Made by a program: the position numbers and the translations under genes. Below, one piece after another: positions 44,099 to 53,392 of a stretch of DNA of 64,000 nucleotides (positions within the stretch are counted from its first letter, which is position 1; each line of letters opens with the position of its first letter). The stretch comes from Sphingopyxis sp. OPL5. GTDB taxonomy: Bacteria; Pseudomonadota; Alphaproteobacteria; Sphingomonadales; Sphingomonadaceae. The notes beneath the pieces were generated by a model. The model searched no databases. It was not told the DNA's origin and was given only the letters and a program-made list of their open reading frames with translations. The stretch lies in NCBI RefSeq assembly GCF_003797775.2, contig NZ_CP060725.1:1792001-1856000 (forward strand), written 5' to 3'.

Positions 44099-45835
44099 TC
44101 AGTCGAGCTTCTTCAGCTGCTCGGCCAGATATTCGGGGGTCAGCGGATAATAATAGCCGACCCGGGCGATGATTTCCTGACCTTCGCGGCTGAGCACGAA
44201 GCGCATGAATTCGCGTACCTTGGGATCGAGTTTCTGACCCGGCGCCTTGTTGACGTAGAAATAGCCGTCACGGATCAGCGGATAGGTGCGGCCCGCCACC
44301 GAGTCCGGCGTGAGAGCGACCGCGGCACCGCCGCCGCGCGGGATGACCTTCAGCACCTTCACATCGGGATAGTTTTTGACGTGCATCAGCGAGGCGATGC
44401 CGATGGCGTTCGGGTTCTTCGACAGGTCTTCGAGCGCCGCGGTGCTCGCGATATCCTTTTCGGTACCCGGAACCGCCTGCTTCGCTTCGACATATTCGCG
44501 GAAGTTGGGGTTCATCTTCTGCGACCAGTAAAGGAGGTGGCGCTGGATCGCGATCGCGAAGCCCGGCGCGACATAGCCGAAGGTTTCGACCTCCTTGTTC
44601 GCCATTGCGCCCTTGACGCCGAGCTGGCCCCAGGTGCGGATCAGCTTCGAACGGTCGAGCGCATATTTCGACGTATATTTATAGTCGCCCTTGTACAGTT
44701 CCCAGCCGCCGGTGCGTTCGGAGCCGAACAGCCGTTCGAGCTGGTCCATCGAGATTTCGTTGAGCGGGTTGTTCTTGTTGACGACGATCGCCCAGGCGAA
44801 CAGCGACCCGCGCTTTTCATAACCGCCGGTCGCGACCGAAATCTCGGTCGGCATATAACCGAAGGCGTTGTAGAAGGGCATCATGTCGGTGATCTTGGCA
44901 TCGTCGCCCATCGGCGCGACGTCCGAGACGCCCATGTAGAGACCGGCGATGCCGCCCTCGCTCGACGGGATATGGCTCGTCGCCATCTTCGCCTCGGGGT
45001 GGAATTGCGCGAAGCCGGCGGCGAGCTGCGGCACGGCATTCTTGAGCTCGCTGCCCACGATGCGCAGGCCGCCGACGACCCGGAATTCGGGCTTGTACGA
45101 AGGCAGGTTCGGCAGCGACGGCGGCGGCAGTTCGCGATAGCTCGACAAGGTTTCCGGACCCGTCGTGCGCAGCGAATCCTTGACCTTGTCGAACGCGGCG
45201 TAGGTCGCATTGTCCCGGAGGAGCTGCGGACGCAGCACGCCCTTGAAATCCTCAGACTTGGCGAAGGCGACCGGATCGCGATATTCCATCAAGAGCCAGG
45301 TCTTGCCGCCCGCGCCGCGTTCCAGATACATGGTGTAGCGCATCAGCAGCTTGCCGGCGATCTGGCCGTCCATCAGCGGCTTGATATAGCCGGTCGCGAA
45401 TTCGCGCTGCTTCGCCTCGGGCGCGGTCGGTTCGTACATGTTGATCTTGAAGACCGAATTGTTCGAATCGCGCGGGGTCTTTTCGCCGTGGGTCAGTATG
45501 TCGACGCGCTTGACGTCGAGCGCGGCGGCGAGCTTCGGCTGGCCCTCGCGGACCCACGCCTGATAGCTGCCCTCGGTCGGGAATTCGAGCGCGACGAACC
45601 GGCTGAAGGCCGCGCCCTTTTCCTCGTCAGCCTCGAGCCAGATGGCATCGGATACCTGGCCCGACTGGCGCCATGCGGCCAGCGTGGTCGCCAGCCCCTC
45701 GGGCGTTTCGGTGCCGACGGGCACCTTGATCAGCACATTGGCGGTCTGCGCCAGTGCCGGTCCGGCGAATGTCGCGGCCAGCAGGAGCATCAAGGCCCCC
45801 CAAAGCTGGCGCAGGCTGAAAATTCTGACCTTCAT
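44099..45835 (-). CDS. PstS-like binding protein with extra N-terminal domain, array gene 2
   Basis: 578 residues. After the signal (MKVRIFSLRQLWGALMLLLA...ALA), residues ~25-240 form a domain shared with the lipoprotein at 31012 (FPTEGSYQAWVREGQPKLAA, GYIKPLMDGQIAGKLLMRYT). Residues ~265-578 form the binding domain: GGLRIVGSELKNAVPQLAAG, YMGVSDVAPMGDDAKITD, ATGGYEKRGSLFAWAIVVNK, LIRTWGQLGVKGAMANKEVE and FVLSREGQEIIARVGYYYPL. Strong ribosome site GGGGAAGAG. A hairpin at 45851-45871 separates it from array gene 1. The extra domain may contact a partner protein (inference). Confidence 0.86.
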   Translation of the reverse strand: MKVRIFSLRQLWGALMLLLAATFAGPALAQTANVLIKVPVGTETPEGLATTLAAWRQSGQVSDAIWLEADEEKGAAFSRFVALEFPTEGSYQAWVREGQPKLAAALDVKRVDILTHGEKTPRDSNNSVFKINMYEPTAPEAKQREFATGYIKPLMDGQIAGKLLMRYTMYLERGAGGKTWLLMEYRDPVAFAKSEDFKGVLRPQLLRDNATYAAFDKVKDSLRTTGPETLSSYRELPPPSLPNLPSYKPEFRVVGGLRIVGSELKNAVPQLAAGFAQFHPEAKMATSHIPSSEGGIAGLYMGVSDVAPMGDDAKITDMMPFYNAFGYMPTEISVATGGYEKRGSLFAWAIVVNKNNPLNEISMDQLERLFGSERTGGWELYKGDYKYTSKYALDRSKLIRTWGQLGVKGAMANKEVETFGYVAPGFAIAIQRHLLYWSQKMNPNFREYVEAKQAVPGTEKDIASTAALEDLSKNPNAIGIASLMHVKNYPDVKVLKVIPRGGGAAVALTPDSVAGRTYPLIRDGYFYVNKAPGQKLDPKVREFMRFVLSREGQEIIARVGYYYPLTPEYLAEQLKKLD

Positions 45836-45850
45836 CGCTCTTCCCCTTTG

Positions 45851-45871
45851 GCCCCGCGTGCATCGCGGGGC
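45851..45871 (-). other. Intercistronic hairpin before array gene 2
   Basis: Perfect 8-bp stem GCCCCGCG/CGCGGGGC with loop TGCAT, in the 47-nt gap between array genes 1 and 2. It lies just upstream of the ribosome site of gene 2 and could modulate transcript stability or translation. Confidence 0.55.
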
Positions 45872-45882
45872 ATTGTTGCAGT

Positions 45883-46959
45883 TCAATCGAGTTTGGCGCG
45901 CTGTTCGGCGAGCATCTTGGCGGGCAGCGGCAGATAGCCGGCGTCGGCGACCATCTTCTGCCCCTCGTCACTCAGCGCGAAGCGCAGGAACTCGCGGAAG
46001 CGCGGTTCCATCGCGGTGCCCGGCTTGCGGTCGAAATAGATGTAGATGTTGCGGACCAGCGGATAGCTGCGGTCGCGAAAGCTCGCCTCGCTCGGCAGGA
46101 CATAGTTGGTCGTGCCGCGCGCGGCGAGCGCGACGGGCTTGAGCCCCTCGATCTCCTTCGCCTGCGACATCACCGACCAGCCGATCGCGCACGGGTCGTT
46201 CGCCAACCGCTCGCCCAGCATATGCTTGGCGCCGAGGCGGCCGTGGTGGCGCTCGTCGGCCGGGATCTGCTTGCTGCCGGTTTCGACATGGCCGCTGTAA
46301 TTGGGGTTCCACTTGTCGCTGCCGCCGAGCACATGGAGCTGGAAGAAGCGGGTGGTCCCCGACGGGCCATGGCCATAGGTCTTGATCGGCTTGTTCGCGC
46401 AGGGGCCGGTCCTGACGCCGAGTTGGCGCCAGGTGCGGATGTCCTTTTCGGGGCCGCGCGCGTCCTTCTCGGTCCATTCGAAGCCGCGCAGGCCGCCCGA
46501 CCGCTCCGACCCGAAGATACCGTCGAGCTGCTCGACGGTCAGCTGCTTCAGCGGATTGTCCTTGTGCACGAACACCACCGGCCCGTTCGAGCGGCCCTCG
46601 CGGTCATAGGAGCCCGACGCGACCACGACATAAGAGGCGTGATAGCCATGGGTTTCAAAGAAGCTCAGGGCCTCGACGATCGCCGGTTCGCCGCCGTTCG
46701 GGCCGAGGTCGGTGACGTTGGTCACCAGCGCCGGAAAGGCGGCGTCGCTGGTCGGCAGGGTGTTTTCGAACACGATCTCCGGATGCAGCTTCCTGAACGC
46801 CTCCTGCCACTGGACCAGCACCCCGCCGAGGCCGAAGCCATAGTTGCGGATGGTGCCGCTGACGGGCTCGCCCTTCTGATAGGGTTCGGCGTTCGCCGCC
46901 GCGGCCCCGGTCGCGACCAGCGACAGGGCAACGAGCGACCGCAAGGCATGTCGACGCAT
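45883..46959 (-). CDS. PstS-like periplasmic binding protein, array gene 1
   Basis: 358 residues, signal MRRHALRSLVALSLVATGAA..A. Type 2 periplasmic binding fold of the PBP_like_2/PstS family: GTIRNYGFGLGGVLVQWQEA, VVASGSYDREGRSNGPVVFV, HKDNPLKQLTVEQLDGIFGS, ARGPEKDIRTWRQLGVRTGP and FALSDEGQKMVADAGYLPLP. No ABC permease or ATPase gene accompanies it anywhere in the window. ATG 46959 has AAAGGG upstream; another ATG at 46980 lies 2 nt after the TonB receptor stop. It follows the receptor directly, so receptor and array are probably one transcript. Confidence 0.87.
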   Translation of the reverse strand: MRRHALRSLVALSLVATGAAAANAEPYQKGEPVSGTIRNYGFGLGGVLVQWQEAFRKLHPEIVFENTLPTSDAAFPALVTNVTDLGPNGGEPAIVEALSFFETHGYHASYVVVASGSYDREGRSNGPVVFVHKDNPLKQLTVEQLDGIFGSERSGGLRGFEWTEKDARGPEKDIRTWRQLGVRTGPCANKPIKTYGHGPSGTTRFFQLHVLGGSDKWNPNYSGHVETGSKQIPADERHHGRLGAKHMLGERLANDPCAIGWSVMSQAKEIEGLKPVALAARGTTNYVLPSEASFRDRSYPLVRNIYIYFDRKPGTAMEPRFREFLRFALSDEGQKMVADAGYLPLPAKMLAEQRAKLD

Positions 46960-46982
46960 GATGTTGGCGACCCTTTGCATGA

Positions 46983-49289
46983 TCAGAAGGTGAAGCGCGT
47001 GGTCAGCGTCGCGTAGCGCGGCTGGCCGGCCTGGATCTGGACGCGGCCCGACGAACCGGCGCCCGAGCTTTCGTAATATTTCTTGTCGAAGAGATTGCCG
47101 AGCTTGAGGTTCACCGAGAAGCGTTCGGCCTTGTAGTAAATCCCGGCGTCGACGAGCAAATAGCCGGGCAGGTCGAGCGGTTTGAGGTCGTCCTTGTTCG
47201 TGGGCAAGATGCCCGCACGCGGACCGGTATAGGTTACGCCGAGACCGATACCGAAACCATTTTCCCAGTCGTAGCGGGTCCACAAATTGGCCGCATCCTT
47301 TGCGACGTTGGCGAGCGGCAGACCTTCCTGAAATTTCTGATCCTTGACCGAAGCGCTCAACACGCGGGCGTTGATATGGGTGTAACCGAAAATGAACTGC
47401 CAATTATCGATCGGCTCATAATTCCCTTCGATTTCAAAGCCATCCGACCGCGCTTCGCCGAGCTGTGCCGAACAGCTGCCGAGCGGGCATTGGAACTGCG
47501 TAATCTGGCCCGTCTGATCGATGCGATAGAGCGCTGCGGTTGCATTCAGGCGGCCATCGAGCAGATCCTCGGCCTTGATGCCGACCTCATATTGTTTGCC
47601 TTCGAGCGGCTTGAAGAAGTTATTTCCGTCGGCGTCGAAGATACCGGGATCGGCCGGCACGAAGGATTCGGCATAGCTGCCATAGATGGTGATATTGTCC
47701 TTCGGCTGGAGCAGGATGCCAAAGCTCGGCAGAAAATCCCGTTTGGTAATGCGGGTATTGACCACGGTCGGCGTATTGCGTGCGTCGGGCTGCACCACGG
47801 CCTTTTCGCGGAACTTGCGAACCGAAGCGCTGACTTTGAGCCAGTCGGTCACGGTAATCAGGTCCGACAGGTAGATGCCCCAGTTGCTGGAATCGATGAT
47901 GCGGTGCGTCAGCAAACTTGCCTGACCGGTCAATGCCGGATTGAGCGCCGGCAAGGACTCGAAATTCGGAAAGGCGCCGAAGTCGGGATTGTAGAGACTG
48001 ATGTCGAGACAGGTCCCGCCGACGGGGCATACGCCAGCGGCGTTGCGATTGTTCGAGTTGAAGAATTTCAGGCGATTTTCGCTCACCTGATCCTTGCCGG
48101 CGTTAACCCCGACCAGCAGCTTGTGTTCGAGCCCGAAGGTCTCGAACTCGCCGTTCAGGTTGATGTCGACATAGTCGTATTTGCGATCGGTCTTGAGTTC
48201 GCGGGCGCGGCGGGTGACGCGGAACTCGCCCGCGATGCGCGCGACGTTGACACTCGAAAATTCCTGCTGGTGGCTGCTGTAGTCGACGTGACGGCCGCTG
48301 ACGTTGAGCGCCCAGTTTCCGAAGTCATGCTTGAAATAGGCGCTCAGCGCCTTGCCTTCCTCGACACGGAAATCGTCGGGCGACTGATAGGTGGTGGTGA
48401 TCGGCGCGACCGCGTCGATATCGTAGATCGTGCTGGTCACCGAGGTGAGCCCGTCGAAGGGCGCGGCCAGACCATTGTCGAACTTTTCGCGTGTGCGGCG
48501 ATATTCGCCCTGAACCGTCAATGTGGTGTCGGGACCGATTTCCCAGGTCAGGCTGGGTGCGACGAAGGTCTGCTTCTGATTGGCGAAATCGCGGAAACCG
48601 TCATTGTCGCCATATTGGGCGACGAGGCGGTACATCAGCGCGCCGTCGCCGGCGAGCGCGCCGGTCGAGTCGATCGAACCGGTCAGGCCGAAATGGTCGA
48701 AGGCATGGCGATTCTTGCTGAGCCAGGTGTTGCCGCGCAGTTCGATCGTCGTCGCGGCCTGCGCCTGCGGCTTTTTGGTGATGATATTGACGAAGCCGCC
48801 CGGCTGGATCTGGCCGTAAAGCACCGACATCGGGCCCTTCACCAGTTCGATCCGCTCGACGCCGATCGTCGGCGGCGAGCCATAGCGTCCGGTCAGGCCC
48901 GGCAGGCCATCGACCATGATCGAGTTGCGGTCGTCGCCGCTCGACTTGAACCCGCGCAGCGTGATGTCATAGGCGGTGCCGCCCGACTTCTTGAGGCCGG
49001 TCATGTAGTTGTAGAGGTCGGCGACACTCTGCGTCTCGAGCGACTTCACGAACTCGTTCGAATAGCTCGACACCGAAAAGGGCGTGTCGAGGACGGGGAC
49101 GTCCATCTTCATCGCGCTCTTCGACCCGTCGTCGAGGAAGGTGCCGGTGACGATGATGGCTTCGTCTTCGGCCGCCTCGTCCTCCTGCGCCCCGGTTGCC
49201 GCCTGGTCGTCGTTCGTTTGCGCAAAGCCGGGCGTTGCAGGCACCAGCGCGAACAGGGCGGTGGCGATCATAAATCGTGCGGTCTTCAT
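46983..49289 (-). CDS. TonB-dependent receptor (siderophore-receptor type)
   Basis: 768 residues. Signal MKTARFMIATALFALVPATPGFA; a TonB-box-like stretch (EAIIVTG) follows an acidic linker. The plug has LDTPFSVSSYSNEFVKSLET, LRGFKSSGDDRNSIMVDGLP and ELVKGPMSVLYGQIQPGGFV. A barrel ends in ATLTTRFTF. The plug pattern (MVDGLPG...GYG-like) is that of TonB-dependent siderophore/ferric-chelate receptors. Strong ribosome site AGGGGAAGAG. It lies between the CitMHS transporter gene (68 nt upstream) and the binding-protein array, so the ligand could be a metal-citrate or another chelate (inference). Confidence 0.9.
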   Translation of the reverse strand: MKTARFMIATALFALVPATPGFAQTNDDQAATGAQEDEAAEDEAIIVTGTFLDDGSKSAMKMDVPVLDTPFSVSSYSNEFVKSLETQSVADLYNYMTGLKKSGGTAYDITLRGFKSSGDDRNSIMVDGLPGLTGRYGSPPTIGVERIELVKGPMSVLYGQIQPGGFVNIITKKPQAQAATTIELRGNTWLSKNRHAFDHFGLTGSIDSTGALAGDGALMYRLVAQYGDNDGFRDFANQKQTFVAPSLTWEIGPDTTLTVQGEYRRTREKFDNGLAAPFDGLTSVTSTIYDIDAVAPITTTYQSPDDFRVEEGKALSAYFKHDFGNWALNVSGRHVDYSSHQQEFSSVNVARIAGEFRVTRRARELKTDRKYDYVDINLNGEFETFGLEHKLLVGVNAGKDQVSENRLKFFNSNNRNAAGVCPVGGTCLDISLYNPDFGAFPNFESLPALNPALTGQASLLTHRIIDSSNWGIYLSDLITVTDWLKVSASVRKFREKAVVQPDARNTPTVVNTRITKRDFLPSFGILLQPKDNITIYGSYAESFVPADPGIFDADGNNFFKPLEGKQYEVGIKAEDLLDGRLNATAALYRIDQTGQITQFQCPLGSCSAQLGEARSDGFEIEGNYEPIDNWQFIFGYTHINARVLSASVKDQKFQEGLPLANVAKDAANLWTRYDWENGFGIGLGVTYTGPRAGILPTNKDDLKPLDLPGYLLVDAGIYYKAERFSVNLKLGNLFDKKYYESSGAGSSGRVQIQAGQPRYATLTTRFTF

Positions 49290-49357
49290 CTTCTCTTCCC
49301 CTTCATTCACCCCGCGGTTGCCCCGCGTGGGTGGAAAATCCAAAACGGTCTTTGGTC

Positions 49358-50776
49358 TCAGGTCATCGAGACCAGCGGAAATATCCCGGTGGCCATTGCG
49401 GTGGCCGTCATCAGCAGACAGATCGCGACGGCCCATTTCAGCGTAAATTTCTGGTGGTCGCCGAACTCGACGCCGGCGAGACCGACCAGCAGATAGGTCG
49501 ACGGCACCAGCGGGCTCAGAAGGTGGACGGGCTGCCCCATCAACGACGCGCGCGCCATCTCGAGCTGGCCGATGCCATAGTGGCCGGCAGCCTCCGACAC
49601 GACGGGCAGCACGCCGTAATAAAAGGCGTCGTTCGAGATGAAGAAGGTGAAAGGCATGCTCGCGATCGCGGTGATCGGGGCCAGATAGGGACCCCATGCA
49701 TCGGGAATGATCGCAAGGAAGCTTTTCGACATCGCATCGACCATGCCGGTGCCGCCGAGAATGCCGGTGAACACGCCGGCGGCAAAGATCAGCGAAACGA
49801 CCGCGATGACATTCTTGGCATGTTCGGCGACCCGGCGACGCTGCTCGTCGACTTTCGGATAATTGATCACCAGCGCCAGCGCGAAACCGATCATGAAGAG
49901 GATCGGCAGCGGCAGCACCGCCATGATCAGCCCGGCCATTAGGGCGATCGTCAGCAGCGCGTTGACCCACAGCAGCTTGGGCCGGCGCAGCGCCTCGGCC
50001 TCGCCATTTTCGGCCGGCAGCAGCGCCGATTCTTCCATCAGCCCGTCATTGACGAGGCCATCGGGCGAGGCGTCGGAGCGCATCGCTTCCCGCAGCGCAG
50101 CGCCGCTTGTCGCCGCCGAACTCAGCGAGCCGAAGGCATAGGCGGGTTGCAACGCAAGGACGCCCAGGCGGCGGCGCTCGGCCAGCCCCAGATGCCAGGC
50201 GAGGGCGATCACGCCGATCACGCCGACCACCATGGTGGGGATCATCGGCACGAAGATCGCCGAGGGGTCGATCTGAAGCGCGCTGGCCGCACGGGCCAGC
50301 GGACCGCCCCAAGGTGTCAGGTTCATCACCCCGCCCGCGAGGATGGCGACGCAGGTCAGGTTCAGCGCGTTCATCCCGAGCCGGCGATAGAGCGGCAGCA
50401 TCGACGCGCAGACGATCATATAGGTCGTCGAACCGTCGCCATCGAGCGACACGAAGGCGGCAAGAACGGCGGTCCCGATCACGACCTTCAGCGGATCGCC
50501 ATCGACGACCGCGAGGATGCGGCGCACCACCGGGTCGAAGAGTCCGGCATCGATCATGATGCCGAAATAGAGGATCGCGAACATCAGCATGACGCCGGTC
50601 GGTGCGAGCGTCTTCACACCGTCGATCATCATCTCGCCGAGCTTCGGACCGCCGAAGCCGCCGACAAGCGCGAAGAGGACGGGAATCAGGATCAGCGCGA
50701 CCATCGGCGACAGCCGCTTGGTCATGATCAACGCCATGAACGTGATCACCATTCCAAAGCCAAGCAGGGTCAGCAC
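49358..50776 (-). CDS. CitMHS-family citrate-metal:proton symporter
   Basis: 472 residues, about 12 membrane helices. Family features include AAFVSLDGDGSTTYMIVCAS, GGVMNLTPWGGPLARAASAL and STYLLVGLAGVEFGDHQKFT. CitMHS proteins import citrate complexed with Mg, Ca or other divalent metals (established for the family). The start is a GTG with GGGGG ~8 nt upstream. It heads the probable operon CitMHS-TonB receptor-ten PBPs. A TGACAG direct-repeat box lies ~125 nt upstream. Confidence 0.9.
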   Translation of the reverse strand: MLTLLGFGMVITFMALIMTKRLSPMVALILIPVLFALVGGFGGPKLGEMMIDGVKTLAPTGVMLMFAILYFGIMIDAGLFDPVVRRILAVVDGDPLKVVIGTAVLAAFVSLDGDGSTTYMIVCASMLPLYRRLGMNALNLTCVAILAGGVMNLTPWGGPLARAASALQIDPSAIFVPMIPTMVVGVIGVIALAWHLGLAERRRLGVLALQPAYAFGSLSSAATSGAALREAMRSDASPDGLVNDGLMEESALLPAENGEAEALRRPKLLWVNALLTIALMAGLIMAVLPLPILFMIGFALALVINYPKVDEQRRRVAEHAKNVIAVVSLIFAAGVFTGILGGTGMVDAMSKSFLAIIPDAWGPYLAPITAIASMPFTFFISNDAFYYGVLPVVSEAAGHYGIGQLEMARASLMGQPVHLLSPLVPSTYLLVGLAGVEFGDHQKFTLKWAVAICLLMTATAMATGIFPLVSMT

Positions 50777-50898
50777 TGGGTTACCCCCGACATCTCTCTC
50801 TCCATCCCCGTACCGCTCGTGGCGGTATTCGATTGTCGCGGCATCATGCCGCGCGGCCGATCAGTCCGGCTCTATGATGGATGTTCTGACAGAGGTTG

Positions 50899-50915
50899 CT
50901 GTCACCGGCCTGTCA
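50899..50915 (-). promoter_or_regulatory. TGACAG direct-repeat box, CitMHS operon (no clear -10)
   Basis: On the minus strand TGACAG-GCCGG-TGACAG, a perfect pair at the standard 5-nt spacing. The sequence 10 nt downstream (CAGAAC) is not a convincing -10, so the promoter may use another spacing. An extra CTGTCA half-site overlaps nearby. Confidence 0.5.
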
Positions 50916-50942
50916 TGGCAGCGACAGCGTGGATTCCGCCGC

Positions 50943-52001
50943 TCAGCGTGCGCTGTGGCCGCTCCACAGGTCCAGCAAACGCTGGCGTTTCTGCGCGTCG
51001 AGATAGACGAGAAGGCCCGGCCCCAGTGCGATCGGGCGGAGCGGCCCGACGCTTTTTTCGGCGATGCCCAAGCGGCTGTACGGCCCGTCGATCTCGGGCC
51101 TCACCGCGCTGAGCCGGCTTCGATTGGTCAGGATACGCTGCCCGCGAATCGACAGCAGATATTCGAGGAACAGATGCGCCGCCGCCGCCTCGGGTGCGCT
51201 TTTCGGGACGACGGCCGTGCGTGCGACCGCCAGCGTATAGTCGCTGGGATAGACAAGCTCGAGGTTGCTCGACCGATCGGCCTCGGCGCGGGCATAGGAG
51301 CCGAGGACGTTATAGCCGACCGCGAGCTCGCCGCTTTCGATCCGGCGCAACACCTCCGACGTCGTGCCCGCGGTCACCACCCGGTTGTCGCGAAACGCCT
51401 CCGCGATCGCCCCGAAATCGCTGCTTTGCCGGGCATCCTGCGATACGACGAGATAGCCGACGCTGCTGGTGGCGGCGTCATAGGTGCCGATCCGGCCGCG
51501 CCAGAATTCGGGATCCTCGCGCAGCGCGGCGAGCAGTTCGGGTCGCGACATCGGAATGCGCCGCCCCGCCATCGCCTTGCGGTTGAACACCATGACGACG
51601 GGTTCGAAGGTGAAGCCCAGCGCCTCGTCGCGCCACCGCGCCCAGCCGGGCACCATCGCCGCGTTCGGCGACCGGTGCGGCGCGGCAAAGCCGTCGTTCA
51701 CCAGCCGCACCTGCAAATCCATCGCGGCGCTGAGCAACAGGTCGGCGGGCGATCCCGCGCCGGCGCTTTCCTCGCGAAAGCGCCGGTCGAGTTCGGCAGC
51801 TTCCAGATCGACATATTCGATCATGATGTCGGGGTGGGTGGTCCGGAAATCGTCGATGACCGGCTGAAAGACCTCAAGGTCCGAAGTGCTGTAGATCGTC
51901 AGGGTTCGCGTTTCGGCGGCGGCGCCCCGGTCGGCGGCCTTCTCGGCACAGCCCGCCAGCGAAAGCAGGCAGAATAGCGCGAAAATCATGCCGCGCATCA
52001 T
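50943..52001 (-). CDS. Lipoprotein-type periplasmic binding protein of the TctDE-like operon
   Basis: 352 residues. Lipobox SLAGCAEK. The fold is the iron/spermidine-type ABC solute-binding family (LTIYSTSDLEVFQPVIDDFR, AAMDLQVRLVNDGFA, FNRKAMAGRRIPMSRPEL, EYLLSIRGQRILTNRSRLSA). It is unrelated in detail to the ten PstS-like proteins. Its ATG overlaps the stop of the sensor kinase (ATGA). In TctDE-type systems a co-encoded binding protein commonly presents the ligand to the sensor, so it is more likely a sensory accessory than a transporter component. Confidence 0.85.
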   Translation of the reverse strand: MMRGMIFALFCLLSLAGCAEKAADRGAAAETRTLTIYSTSDLEVFQPVIDDFRTTHPDIMIEYVDLEAAELDRRFREESAGAGSPADLLLSAAMDLQVRLVNDGFAAPHRSPNAAMVPGWARWRDEALGFTFEPVVMVFNRKAMAGRRIPMSRPELLAALREDPEFWRGRIGTYDAATSSVGYLVVSQDARQSSDFGAIAEAFRDNRVVTAGTTSEVLRRIESGELAVGYNVLGSYARAEADRSSNLELVYPSDYTLAVARTAVVPKSAPEAAAAHLFLEYLLSIRGQRILTNRSRLSAVRPEIDGPYSRLGIAEKSVGPLRPIALGPGLLVYLDAQKRQRLLDLWSGHSAR

Positions 52002-53392
52002 GACCGTCGCGCCCGGCGCGGCAGCGCGATCTCGACCAGCAACCCGCCGCCCTCGCGGTCGCCGAGCGTGATCACACCCCGATGGCTTTCGACCGCGCGG
52101 CGAACGATCGCGAGGCCGAGCCCCGCCCCCGGTTCGTCGTTGTTGCGGCGGGCAAAGCGTTCGAACACCTGTTCGCGGTCGTCCGGCCGGATTCCCTTCC
52201 CGCGATCGGCGACGCTGAGCAGATAGCCGTCGGGGGTCTCGACCAGCATCAGCGACACTTCGCCATGTTCGGACCGGCCGTGGGTCAACGCATTCTGGAT
52301 CAAGTTCTTGACCACTTCGCCGATCATCACCCGGTCGCCGACCATCGGCGCCTGCGCCAGCGGGCTGGTGAAGCGGACGTCGCTGTCTTCGGCCATCGGC
52401 ACCGCCTCGCGGACGCTCTGGCGGACGGTCGCGAGCAGATCGAATTCGGTGAAGACCCGGACGTCCGAGCGGTGCTGGACCGTCGCGTCGCTGAGCATCT
52501 GGTTCACCAGCCGCGTCAGTTTCGCGGCGTTGCGGCGGATCGCGACGAGGCTGCCGCGCATGTCCCCCTGGTCGCCATCCTCCGCCAGCTGCGCCTGCGC
52601 CTGGATCACCGCGAGCGGGGTGCGGAGCTGGTGCGCGGCGTCGCCGATGAAGCTGCGCAGCGTATCGATATTGTCGTGCAGCCGGCTCATGAAACCGTTG
52701 ATCGAATCCACGACCGGCGCGATTTCGGCGGGAACGGGCGTGACGACCGGATCGAGGTCTTCGGGCTGGCGGCTCGCGAGTTCGCCGCTGAGCCGGCCGA
52801 GCGGACGCAGGGCCAGCGTGACCCCGAACCACACGACGCCGAGCGCCACGACCGTCATCAGCAGGATCGGCGCCAGCGACCCGAACACAAGGTCGCGCGT
52901 CAGCGCGTCGCGCGCGCGGCGGGTCTGACCGACTTGTACATAGACCCAGCCCGTCGTCCCCGGCTGCGCGATCTCGCGCGCCAGCGACACGAAGCGGACA
53001 TCCTCGCCCCGATAGCGCGCGTCGTAGAATTGTCCCGATGTGTCGCTTTCGCTGCGCACGCTGCGGCGCTGCGGCACGTCGGGCAGGTCCGGATAGCCGG
53101 TCACCGTCCGCCGGTCGGGTCCGACGACACGGTAGAAGACCCGGTCGTCGGGCGCCGCCGACAGCATGTCGAGCGACGAATAGGGAATATCGACCTGCAC
53201 CTTGCCGTCGAGGATCGACAGCGTTTCGGCGATCGAGAGCGCCGACCCGCCGAGCAGCCGGTCATAGGATTTGTCGGCGGCCAGCTTTGCATAGGACATC
53301 GCCGCGGCGTAGAGCGCGACCATCCCGATCAGGAAGACCACCCCCAGCGTCCCCGCGAGGCGAAGCCGCAGCGAGGTGGTCCGTGCGGTCAC
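51998..53392 (-). CDS. TctE-like sensor histidine kinase
   Basis: 464 residues. Two membrane helices (about 10-30 and 165-190) flank a ~135-residue periplasmic domain; a HAMP-like segment follows (LALRPLGRLSGELASR). The H-box is DAAHQLRTPLAVIQAQ, the N-box NLIQNALTHG, then G1 ADRGKGI and G2 AGLGLAIV. The arrangement (regulator-kinase-binding protein) and the periplasmic domain match TctE, the tricarboxylate sensor. GTG start overlapping the regulator stop (GTGA). It presumably senses a carboxylate or metal-carboxylate in the periplasm. Confidence 0.87.
   Translation of the reverse strand: MTARTTSLRLRLAGTLGVVFLIGMVALYAAAMSYAKLAADKSYDRLLGGSALSIAETLSILDGKVQVDIPYSSLDMLSAAPDDRVFYRVVGPDRRTVTGYPDLPDVPQRRSVRSESDTSGQFYDARYRGEDVRFVSLAREIAQPGTTGWVYVQVGQTRRARDALTRDLVFGSLAPILLMTVVALGVVWFGVTLALRPLGRLSGELASRQPEDLDPVVTPVPAEIAPVVDSINGFMSRLHDNIDTLRSFIGDAAHQLRTPLAVIQAQAQLAEDGDQGDMRGSLVAIRRNAAKLTRLVNQMLSDATVQHRSDVRVFTEFDLLATVRQSVREAVPMAEDSDVRFTSPLAQAPMVGDRVMIGEVVKNLIQNALTHGRSEHGEVSLMLVETPDGYLLSVADRGKGIRPDDREQVFERFARRNNDEPGAGLGLAIVRRAVESHRGVITLGDREGGGLLVEIALPRRARRS

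Noticed and set aside
33905..46959. A standard phosphate-specific transport (pst) operon
   Set aside because: No pstC, pstA, pstB or phoU is found, and the binding proteins are ten in number and highly diverged. Only the fold is PstS-like.
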